DNA of 46,379 nt. It comes from CAYQFQ01 sp964539415 (GTDB lineage Bacteria; Patescibacteriota; Minisyncoccia; Phycocordibacterales; GWA1-40-21). The DNA is taken from contig CAZIID010000002.1 in NCBI GenBank assembly GCA_964539415.1, positions 1-46,379 of the forward strand, in the 5' to 3' direction. Within the stretch, counting starts at the first letter, position 1; every line of letters starts with the position of its first letter. The translations under genes and the position numbers were made by a program. Under the pieces are notes generated by a model, which did not search any database, was not told the DNA's origin, and saw only the letters and a program-made list of their open reading frames with translations. Of this stretch, positions 32,116-37,911 are shown one piece after another.

Positions 32116-32145
32116 ATTATAGGTGAACATGCGTTCACCAGTCAA
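32116..32145 (-). promoter_or_regulatory. SOS-regulated promoter with LexA operator
   Basis: On the minus strand: TTGACT (32145-32140), then the 18-bp palindrome GGTGAACGCATGTTCACC (32139-32122), then TATAAT (32121-32116). The palindrome is exactly the -35/-10 spacer. Its core GAAC-N4-GTTC matches the Gram-positive-type SOS box. A bound repressor would block polymerase directly. Confidence 0.88.
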
Positions 32146-32189
32146 CTGTGGATAACACACTCCGACACATAATATAATTTTACGCAAAC

Positions 32190-32220
32190 AAAAACCCCAC
32201 GTAAGATATGTGAGGTTTTT
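32190..32220 (-). terminator. Terminator of the 32219 gene
   Basis: Imperfect stem AAAAACCCCAC / GTGAGGTTTTT with a run of T on the minus strand, overlapping the stop codon of the upstream gene. Confidence 0.65.
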
Positions 32221-32491
32221 AATTTAAACTTATTTGTTCAAGTTTTTCTTTTAGCTTCAATGCGGAATCATGAATTTTACCATCAAGAGCTAACCTTCTT
32301 ATTTCTTCATTTTCATTATGATCAATAATCTCACTCACCTTTTCCCCATACTCTATTATCCAATCGTATTCAGCTTTCTCTGTCGCTTCTGGCAACATAA
32401 TTTGCATCAGTTCAATTTGGATTTTATTTCTTGTATGAAGATCCAAACGATTTATATTTTCTACCGATGTATTTTGATTTGATTCCCACAT
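32219..32491 (-). CDS. Small hypothetical acidic protein
   Basis: A 90-aa protein (MWESNQNTSVENINRLDLHT at the start) of charged helical sequence, ending LALDGKIHDSALKLKEKLEQ. No family recognised, no membrane segment. It lies just upstream of the SOS promoter of the lexA operon but is separated by a terminator, so it is likely outside that regulon. Confidence 0.6.
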   Translation of the reverse strand: MWESNQNTSVENINRLDLHTRNKIQIELMQIMLPEATEKAEYDWIIEYGEKVSEIIDHNENEEIRRLALDGKIHDSALKLKEKLEQISLN

Positions 32492-32589
32492 AGTCTTTTT
32501 ATTAATAATATAATTATAATATATAATTAATTTTATGCAAAATAGAGAAGCTTTAACTATGCAAGATAAACAGGTATAATTATAATATT

Positions 32590-33528
32590 ATGACAGACAA
32601 TATAAAAAACAAGGTTTTAGCTTTAAATAAAAAAATAACACCTAGAACTGTTCTGATAATTATAAGTATTATTATAGTTGTTCTATTGATATCATCTATT
32701 ACTTACATTTACATAAAAGTAGATAAGATGTCAAAAAAGATTGATTCAATCTCAAACAATTTAACTATGCTCCAGTCAGATTTTTCTTCCACGACTACAA
32801 AGCTTGAAGGAAACATTTCTCAAACATATTCTGAACTAACCGCACAAAAAACAAATGTTGGTGATATTGCTAACCAGCTTGGTTCATACCAACAGGAAGT
32901 AGGCACAATAACAAACACTGTAAATACTCTTCAAAAATTGAGTAAGACTGACCCAGAACTTCTTAAAAAATATTCAAAGGTATTTTTCTTAAGTGAAAAT
33001 TATGCACCTGCAAGGCTCACAGAAATTCCAAAAGATTCTAGCTATAGCGATGGCAAAGCTCTTACTATCCATACAGATGTTTGGTCTTACTTACAAAGAC
33101 TTTTGAATGACGCTAAAAATGCAGGTGTAAATTTATATGTTTTATCTGCATTTCGTTCTTTTGATGAACAAAATGCTTTAAAGGGACAATACTCTGTAAC
33201 ATACGGCGCAGGAACAGCGAATCAATTTTCAGCAGATCAAGGATATTCAGAACATCAACTTGGAACAACTGTAGACTTTATGACAACGGGTATAGGAGGA
33301 GAATTATCTCGCTTTGATGGTACACCCGCATATCAATGGCTTACAGCAAATGCACAAAAATATGGTTTTACTTTATCTTATCCAAAAGACAATCCTTATT
33401 ATGTTTATGAACCTTGGCACTTTAGATATGTTGGAGTAACACTAGCAACAGAATTATTTAACACAGGCAGACACTTCTACGATATGGATCAAAGAACTAT
33501 AGATGAATATCTAATAAGTTTGTTTTAA
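32590..33528 (+). CDS. VanY-type D-alanyl-D-alanine carboxypeptidase
   Basis: A 312-aa membrane-anchored metallopeptidase. One transmembrane helix (about residues 19-40) is followed by a coiled coil (about 45-115), then the M15B/VanY domain. Zinc ligands are expected in SEHQLGTTVDF (His and Asp) and EPWHFRYVG (His), and LSAFRSFDEQNAL gives the conserved Arg/Ser block. It trims stem peptides, so it is functionally parallel to the S11 enzyme at 4509. TATAAT (32575-32580) ends 9 nt before the ATG. Confidence 0.92.
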   Translation: MTDNIKNKVLALNKKITPRTVLIIISIIIVVLLISSITYIYIKVDKMSKKIDSISNNLTMLQSDFSSTTTKLEGNISQTYSELTAQKTNVGDIANQLGSYQQEVGTITNTVNTLQKLSKTDPELLKKYSKVFFLSENYAPARLTEIPKDSSYSDGKALTIHTDVWSYLQRLLNDAKNAGVNLYVLSAFRSFDEQNALKGQYSVTYGAGTANQFSADQGYSEHQLGTTVDFMTTGIGGELSRFDGTPAYQWLTANAQKYGFTLSYPKDNPYYVYEPWHFRYVGVTLATELFNTGRHFYDMDQRTIDEYLISLF

Positions 33529-33556
33529 AATACAACAAATAACCATCGCAATAGAT

Positions 33557-33598
33557 AAGAATTAAAAAATCCGCTTAGTAGCGGATTTTTTAATTCTT
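33557..33598. terminator. Bidirectional terminator after the VanY-type gene
   Basis: A 19-bp perfect stem AAGAATTAAAAAATCCGCT / AGCGGATTTTTTAATTCTT with loop TAGT. It ends both the VanY-type gene and the tiny minus-strand gene, whose stop lies in its arm. Confidence 0.88.
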
Positions 33599-33701
33599 AT
33601 CTTTTTTTTGACTTCTTAGGTCTTGCATATTTTATTGCAAGACGCTTCTTTGTCTTTTTAGAACGAGAAGTCTTACTTTTTACGCTATCTCTTTTTGCCA
33701 T
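33597..33701 (-). CDS. Tiny basic protein, 34 aa
   Basis: MAKRDSVKSKTSRSKKTKK followed by RLAIKYARPKKSKKR: more than 40 percent Lys/Arg with no acidic patch. A perfect TATAAT (33715-33710) lies 8 nt before the ATG, and a terminator follows the stop, so it has the layout of a real gene. It may be a ribosome-associated or nucleic-acid-binding peptide. A second tiny basic gene is at 45921. Confidence 0.65.
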   Translation of the reverse strand: MAKRDSVKSKTSRSKKTKKRLAIKYARPKKSKKR

Positions 33702-33776
33702 ATAAAGATATTATACACTAAATAAAAATAAAAGGAAATGTATTTTTTCTCCTTTCTCCAATTTAAAGTGAACCTA

Positions 33777-33881
33777 GTAATTTTAGAAACATTACGGAGG
33801 GAAATTTTTAGTAAAAAATTTCCTGAGTATAGAGAAAATGCCGCGACTGGCGGCATTTTCATCGTGTTTCTAAAATTATTT
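33777..33881. other. Three-way-junction palindromic element
   Basis: A 13-bp outer stem (TAATTTTAGAAAC at 33779-33791 with GTTTCTAAAATTA at 33867-33879) encloses two perfect hairpins: GGAAATTTTT/AAAAATTTCC (33801-33824) and GAAAATGCCGC/GCGGCATTTTC (33835-33861). The second can serve as a terminator of the minus-strand gene at 33894. The whole could be a mobile palindromic element or a structured 3' UTR. Confidence 0.6.
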
Positions 33882-33893
33882 GGTGAGCGACTT

Positions 33894-34067
33894 TTATTTC
33901 TTTGTTGTTTTCTTCTTTGCTGCTTTCTTTTCTTTAACAACAACTTCTTTTACAGCTTTTGCTTTTTCAACTGGTTTGTTTTCAGAAGCATTTTCTGTAA
34001 CTGGCTTTTCTAGAAGTTTGATAAGCTTGTCTAACTTTGCGCTTATACCTTCAAGTTGATTCTTCAT
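33894..34067 (-). CDS. Coiled-coil and lysine-rich tail protein (likely 3' half of the CxxC gene)
   Basis: A 57-aa frame starting MKNQLEGISAKLDKLIKLLE, a short coiled coil, with a Lys/Ala-rich tail ending KKAAKKKTTKK. In related Parcubacteria I recall the same coiled-coil and tail joined to the C-terminus of the CxxC zinc-ribbon protein. Here it is in the +1 frame relative to that gene, overlapping its end by 17 nt. It may be a separate coupled cistron, the result of a one-base indel, or the product of +1 frameshifting. Confidence 0.6.
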   Translation of the reverse strand: MKNQLEGISAKLDKLIKLLEKPVTENASENKPVEKAKAVKEVVVKEKKAAKKKTTKK

Positions 34068-34428
34068 CACCTCCACCGTTATTTGGTGTAAAAGATGGTC
34101 TTGCTCCTCTGTCATCTCTTCTTCCACCAAAACTTCCACCTCTTGATTCTGAAGCAGACTTTCCACCTCTTAGATCAAAACATTCCTTACAATAGACTGG
34201 TTTAGTATTGGTTGGGAGAAAAGGCACTTCACAGCTTTTCTTACACTGATCACAAGTGGCTTGGTGCATAGTAACTTCACCTCTGTCACCACCTCTTGAT
34301 CCTCCTCTAAAACCACCCCTTGAACCTCCTCCGAAGCCCCCAGAGCTTCTACCACCATCTCTTCCACCGAAACCTCCTCTTGAACCTCCTCCAAATCCTC
34401 CTCTACCCCCTTGATTAAAATTACCCAT
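34051..34428 (-). CDS. Gly/Arg-rich CxxC zinc-ribbon protein
   Basis: A 125-aa protein. The N-terminal 50 residues are RGG/FGG repeats typical of RNA-binding, phase-separating proteins. The middle holds a zinc ribbon, ATCDQCKKSCEVPF and VYCKECFD, with two CxxC pairs plus one more Cys. A disordered Gly/Ser/Arg tail ends GGGDEEST. The family is common in CPR bacteria and its function is unknown; RNA binding is a reasonable guess. Its upstream region has two hairpins before the ATG. The frame closes where a coiled-coil segment would be expected (see the 33894 entry). Confidence 0.85.
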   Translation of the reverse strand: MGNFNQGGRGGFGGGSRGGFGGRDGGRSSGGFGGGSRGGFRGGSRGGDRGEVTMHQATCDQCKKSCEVPFLPTNTKPVYCKECFDLRGGKSASESRGGSFGGRRDDRGARPSFTPNNGGGDEEST

Positions 34429-34438
34429 TATATTTTCC

Positions 34439-34486
34439 GTATGCCTATTTCGATAGGTATACCTTACTGTCCGCCTCTGGCGTGAC
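34439..34486 (-). promoter_or_regulatory. Structured 5' leader of the CxxC gene
   Basis: On the minus strand two compact hairpins lie just before ATG 34428: GTC-a-CGCC / GGCG-GAC (34486-34469) and GTAT-a-CCTAT / ATAGG-c-ATAC with a CGAA loop (34462-34439). Together with the unstructured GGAAAATAT before the ATG this looks like a cis-acting RNA, possibly temperature- or protein-responsive. Confidence 0.55.
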
Positions 34487-34564
34487 GAGTATTAAACCTC
34501 TACTAAACTTATATCAATATTCTAGCACTTTTTATTAAAAATAGCAAGAGACCCATTTTTTCTA

Positions 34565-34592
34565 TTGACGGTCTGATTTTATCTGTTAATCT
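34565..34592 (+). promoter_or_regulatory. Promoter of the 34640 gene
   Basis: TTGACG (34565-34570) and TAATCT (34587-34592) have a 16-nt spacer, with TG one base before the -10. A 40-nt leader carries AAGGAG. Confidence 0.6.
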
Positions 34593-34639
34593 AGGAATTA
34601 GGAATAATCGTTCAATACAACTAAATAAAGGAGTTAGAA

Positions 34640-35041
34640 ATGGCCCCAAAAATGTCTATGACTGAATTTATGATCAGTGAAATAAAATCTTCAAATGGGA
34701 CTGATAAGCATTTTATTCATCGCTGGTTTTCCCAATTTAAAATCGTTGCTGACCATGACAAAATTCTTTCCGCTCTTGAAAATAATTCCGCATTAAATTC
34801 TGGAGAAGGATTTGAGAAAGCAAAAAAAGCAATTCTTGACCAAAAAGCTGAGGCTGAAGCCAAAGCAAAAGATAACAAGAAAGACAGGAATCTTCTTGAT
34901 GCCTTAATACTGGTGATAACAAGGATTGGTCGTTACGTAAAAGATGATGACGGAAGAAGAATCCTTACAATTGCCTGCCAAGCAATTCAAGCAAGGACCA
35001 GCGAAGAAGTTGAAGAAGCCATTAAAAATCTGAGTAAATAG
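34640..35041 (+). CDS. Hypothetical helical protein
   Basis: A 133-aa soluble protein (MAPKMSMTEFMISEIKSS at the start) made of charged helices, with an Ala/Lys/Glu stretch (AILDQKAEAEAKAKDNKKD) and the end EEVEEAIKNLSK. I do not recognise it. AAGGAG lies 7 nt before the ATG, with a full promoter and its own terminator, the arrangement of the acquired-like single genes in this window. Confidence 0.7.
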   Translation: MAPKMSMTEFMISEIKSSNGTDKHFIHRWFSQFKIVADHDKILSALENNSALNSGEGFEKAKKAILDQKAEAEAKAKDNKKDRNLLDALILVITRIGRYVKDDDGRRILTIACQAIQARTSEEVEEAIKNLSK

Positions 35042-35058
35042 TTATTTTTTTGAATTAC

Positions 35059-35100
35059 AAATCGCTCAACTTTCTTTTAAAAAAAAGTTGAGCGATTTTT
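35059..35100. terminator. Terminator after the 34640 gene
   Basis: The stem AAATCGCTCAACTTT / AAAGTTGAGCGATTT with an AT loop is followed by TTT on the plus strand. Confidence 0.85.
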
Positions 35101-35109
35101 TACTTTTAC

Positions 35110-35850
35110 TTATTTAAACTCACAAACCAAAACACACTGCAAAGTACACACTTGTGCCTTAGGATCATTTCTACAAGCGGAAGCACATTCATTAAATTTA
35201 CCACCCATACTTTCGCATACTTGTTTATCTACACCTAAACATTCTTTGAATTCGGCAGACCAAGTGCCTTTATTTAACTGGCATTTTTCAACAGAAGATA
35301 TTAAAGTGTCATTTTTTACTTCTTGGAGTTTATTATCAATAATTTTAAAATATCTACTAACCCCTAAAGATGGTTTTATGGTAAAAGGTTCTCCGGGATT
35401 ACGATCGGCATAGTTTACTATAATCATTCCATTTTTAAATTCCGTTGTTTGAGGGGCGATTCTATCACCAAGTAATATTGCGTTTGTTCCATAAAAACCA
35501 TTAGGGGTTCCCAAAGCTACAGCTAAATAATAAAATGTTCCGCTTCCTCCACTATTTTGACTTAAAAGAAAAGCAACATCACCCAGTCCGTCATTGTTAA
35601 AATCAGAAACAACTTCATTACCAAAATACTTAGTTGATATTTTTGACGCTGAATCAGGAATATCTTTTTCAGAAGATCCATTAACTAAAGTAGTTGGTGT
35701 TTTTTCATCGCCAATAAAATATGTCGCATTTTTATAATCCGAAACTTCGTCTTTCACATAAACATCTTTATCAGAAAAATTAAACTTTAAAACACCTGCA
35801 ACGGCTATTAAGATAATAGCCCCAATCAAAAAATATAATGTCTTTTTCAT
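35110..35850 (-). CDS. Membrane-anchored protein with VCBS-like and Cys-rich ends
   Basis: A 246-aa protein. A signal or anchor helix (about residues 5-22) is followed by a beta-rich domain with VVSDFNNDGLGDVAFLLSQ, the DxNxDGxxD pattern of a calcium-binding VCBS/FG-GAP repeat. The last 45 residues are cysteine-rich (CQLNKGTW, ECLGVDKQVCESMGGKFNEC, CTLQCVLVCEF), like small disulfide domains. It probably faces the outside; function unknown. Start ATG 35850 is fixed by TGtTACAAT 6 nt upstream; the longer open frame would include that promoter. Confidence 0.75.
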   Translation of the reverse strand: MKKTLYFLIGAIILIAVAGVLKFNFSDKDVYVKDEVSDYKNATYFIGDEKTPTTLVNGSSEKDIPDSASKISTKYFGNEVVSDFNNDGLGDVAFLLSQNSGGSGTFYYLAVALGTPNGFYGTNAILLGDRIAPQTTEFKNGMIIVNYADRNPGEPFTIKPSLGVSRYFKIIDNKLQEVKNDTLISSVEKCQLNKGTWSAEFKECLGVDKQVCESMGGKFNECASACRNDPKAQVCTLQCVLVCEFK

Positions 35851-35856
35851 ATATGT

Positions 35857-35865
35857 ATTGTAACA
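35857..35865 (-). promoter_or_regulatory. Extended -10 promoter
   Basis: TGTTACAAT on the minus strand (35865-35857) ends 6 nt before ATG 35850. Confidence 0.65.
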
Positions 35866-35891
35866 TTTAAATTTAAAAACAAAATTAAAAA

Positions 35892-35923
35892 TGCCCACAA
35901 ACGACTCTCATCGTTTGTGGGCA
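35892..35923 (-). terminator. Terminator of the 35945 gene
   Basis: The 13-bp stem TGCCCACAAACGA / TCGTTTGTGGGCA is followed on the minus strand by TTTTTAATTTT. Confidence 0.85.
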
Positions 35924-35944
35924 AAACTGTTGCTTTTTTGTTGA

Positions 35945-36283
35945 TTAAAGATCAGGATAATCCTTCTTCAGTCTTTTAAAAGGAATATCAAGCAACAATT
36001 TGCTTGAGCCGAGCTTCTGAGTTATCTTATTGTAAAGATCCATCAATTTTTCAGCCCTTTTATTACACTCAACAGTGTAATGAGAGATTCTTGCATCCAA
36101 TTCCGAATAATCCAAACCCTTCTTTTTGTCTTCTCGGAAGATACTGAGAGATTGCTCAGATTCCACCAGCTTGTGCCATACGACCAAAGCTTCGGTTATA
36201 TCTGATTTGATCTCAGCCAACTGTTCCGACAAACCGATCAAAATTTCATTGGTTGGGACTTTCTTCTTTCTTTTAGCTTTCAT
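35945..36283 (-). CDS. Hypothetical coiled-coil protein
   Basis: A 112-aa protein with a basic start (MKAKRKKKVPTNEIL) and long amphipathic helices (LSEQLAEIKSDITEALVVW and AEKLMDLYNKITQKLG). No family recognised. A strong Shine-Dalgarno AGGAGGGAG lies next to the ATG, with a full promoter and a private terminator. It seems to be another single-gene unit. Confidence 0.7.
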   Translation of the reverse strand: MKAKRKKKVPTNEILIGLSEQLAEIKSDITEALVVWHKLVESEQSLSIFREDKKKGLDYSELDARISHYTVECNKRAEKLMDLYNKITQKLGSSKLLLDIPFKRLKKDYPDL

Positions 36284-36311
36284 TCTCCCTCCTTTTGTTT
36301 TGAAGTACTTT

Positions 36312-36340
36312 TATATATGTCTAAAATAATCGTATCACAA
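36312..36340 (-). promoter_or_regulatory. Promoter of the 35945 gene
   Basis: On the minus strand TTGTGA (36340-36335) and TATATA (36317-36312) have a 17-nt spacer. The leader of about 20 nt contains AAAGGAGGGAG. Confidence 0.6.
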
Positions 36341-36373
36341 AAATACGCTGTTACAAGTAATCAAATTAATTAA

Positions 36374-37117
36374 TCAACTTCTTAAACTTTTTCTTATGTC
36401 CTGAAAATTTGGTATAGTTTCTTTTACCAAATTCCAAAAATTCTTTGAGTGATTAAATTCTTTCAAGTGACACAATTCATGCACAATAATATAGTCCCTT
36501 GCTTCCATAGGTAAAAACAAAATCTTATAATTAAAATTTAAATTGCCTCTTTTTGAACAACTTCCCCATCTAGTTTTTTGATTTTTTATACTAACCTTAT
36601 TAAAAGGGAAATTATAGTATCTATTAAAATAATCAAGCCTTTCCTTTACAAGATTAAAAGCTTGAATTTTACTTTTTTTGTATTCCCCCTTCGTGTTTAA
36701 TTTGACATGCCTTATTGGAGATTTCAAAAATTTATTAAGATGTTCTGATATCCATTCCTTTTTCTCAAAAATAAACTTTTTAATTAAACTTTCCCCAAGT
36801 AAACTCGGAACAGTAACAAGAACTCGCCCATCACAATAGATAGCAATTCTCATTCTTCTTGCTCTGTTACTTTTTATTATTGTAAGCGTAGAGAATTCCC
36901 CGTAGCACAGCTTAGGGGATGAATGAACGCAAGATTTCTTTGAACGAGCGGAGCTCGTACTTCTACAACAAAGAACCCCCTGATTCGCACCACAAGAGCA
37001 CTTCCATTTTCTAATCGCTTTGCTCAAGAAAATTAGGTCGCACAAAACCTTTCCACCTTTTGGTGCGAGGTTCTTTATCTTATAGTTAATATCGCCCAGC
37101 TTTCCAACTTCATACAT
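36374..37117 (-). CDS. YgjP-like metallopeptidase with an in-frame repeat insertion
   Basis: A 247-aa frame. Residues from about 80 on match the YgjP/DUF45 SprT-like family: RARRMRIAIYCDGRVLVTVP, TRWGSCSKRGNLNFNY, and the zinc motif HELCH (His213, Glu214, His217) with His223 in FNHSKNFW. The first 14 residues (MYEVGKLGDINYKI) look like the normal start. Between them lie about 60-65 codons of Cys/Ser/Lys-rich sequence with no family counterpart, encoded by palindromic repeat DNA (see next entry). The frame stays open, so a protein with an extra loop can still be made. It starts 3 nt after the exonuclease stop. Confidence 0.85.
   Translation of the reverse strand: MYEVGKLGDINYKIKNLAPKGGKVLCDLIFLSKAIRKWKCSCGANQGVLCCRSTSSARSKKSCVHSSPKLCYGEFSTLTIIKSNRARRMRIAIYCDGRVLVTVPSLLGESLIKKFIFEKKEWISEHLNKFLKSPIRHVKLNTKGEYKKSKIQAFNLVKERLDYFNRYYNFPFNKVSIKNQKTRWGSCSKRGNLNFNYKILFLPMEARDYIIVHELCHLKEFNHSKNFWNLVKETIPNFQDIRKSLRS
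36886..37075 (-). repeat. Palindromic element inserted in frame in the YgjP-like gene
   Basis: The insert contains several inverted repeats: AAGAACC near 37075-37069 with GGTTCTT near 36978-36972, CTAAT/ATTAG, ACGAGC-TCC-GCTCGT (36958-36944) and CCCC/GGGG (36918-36898). Its core (37044-36983 on the minus strand: TGTGCGACCTAAT, GAGCAAAGCGATTAGAAAAT, CTTGTGGTGCGAAT) aligns with the intergenic block at 12130-12196. Exact ends are uncertain by about 10 nt. Confidence 0.7.
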
Positions 37118-37120
37118 AAA

Positions 37121-37831
37121 CTATTTTTCAAGATAGTGTTTCAAAGTATATATCCAATCTTCATCTTGAGTTCCATCTTCCATTTTTGTTTTCAACAACC
37201 ATTCAAGATAACCTCTATCAGTCTTAGAAACTTCATCAACGGTTTTACCTTTATATTTTCCAAAATTAAATCTCTTAAAAATTACGGGTTTCTTTGAAAT
37301 TTCAATCATTTTTTCTATTGCTTCTTCTTCATTTGGAATTTTCTCTTTTATTTTCAAAAGTAATCTTTCAAACAAAGCAAACAAAGTGTTTACATCACTC
37401 TCTGCATCATGCGCTCCACCAGAAACATCTAAATCCAAAAAATACCTCATAAATTGTAAACTGTACTCTGGTATTTTATCTTCTTCATCAAGGTGTCTTG
37501 CGACTCTGTATGTACAGATAAAGTTTGGGACAGACAAACCTTCTGCTTCAAGCATACCTATATCAAATTTTGCATTGTGTGCCACAAGAACTCCATCTTC
37601 AAGCAAAGACTGCAATTCTACAGCCGTGTCACTTCCAGCAAAAACTTCTTTATCAGCAACCATTTTATTGGTGATATGCGTTACGCTCATTGCTTTCACA
37701 GAAATAGGAAGTGGTGGTTTAAAATAACTTGTTTTTAAAGTTCCATTATATTTATAACAAATCTGACAAAGGCGATCTTTGCCGATTTCATTACCTGTAG
37801 TCTCTGTATCAAGAAAAATTAATTTTTGCAT
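37121..37831 (-). CDS. DnaQ-like 3'-5' exonuclease
   Basis: A 236-aa DEDDh exonuclease. Exo I is FLDTETTGNEIG (Asp6 and Glu8 region), Exo II VAHNAKFDIGMLE, and Exo III GGAHDAESDVNTL (His and Asp). The C-terminal part (KPVIFKRFNFGKYKGKTVDE to LEWLL) is a DUF3820/ExoX-C-like extension that may bind nucleic acid. It could proofread or repair DNA ends; it is not fused to a polymerase. TGaTAAAAT lies 5 nt before the ATG, a leaderless arrangement. The YgjP-like gene follows after 3 nt. Confidence 0.9.
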   Translation of the reverse strand: MQKLIFLDTETTGNEIGKDRLCQICYKYNGTLKTSYFKPPLPISVKAMSVTHITNKMVADKEVFAGSDTAVELQSLLEDGVLVAHNAKFDIGMLEAEGLSVPNFICTYRVARHLDEEDKIPEYSLQFMRYFLDLDVSGGAHDAESDVNTLFALFERLLLKIKEKIPNEEEAIEKMIEISKKPVIFKRFNFGKYKGKTVDEVSKTDRGYLEWLLKTKMEDGTQDEDWIYTLKHYLEK

Positions 37832-37863
37832 ATAATATATTTTATCATAAAAAGATATTAAAA

Positions 37864-37893
37864 AAAGGAGATGGTATTTCTACCACCTCCTTT
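37864..37893 (-). terminator. Terminator of the metallophosphoesterase gene
   Basis: The stem AAAGGAGATGGTA / TACCACCTCCTTT (one mismatch) is followed on the minus strand by TTTTTAATATC. Confidence 0.75.
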
Positions 37894-37911
37894 AAAAACC
37901 CAATCTGAGAA

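Noticed and set aside
33738..34013. 91-codon Phe/Leu-rich frame on the plus strand
   Set aside because: It is antisense to the coiled-coil gene and crosses the palindromic element; composition is that of reversed Lys-rich coding DNA.
36886..37075. Group II intron or intein in the YgjP-like gene
   Set aside because: The GTGCGAC string recalls a group II intron 5' end, but there is no domain V hairpin, no reverse transcriptase, and the insert is only about 190 nt and in frame. No intein splice motifs are present.
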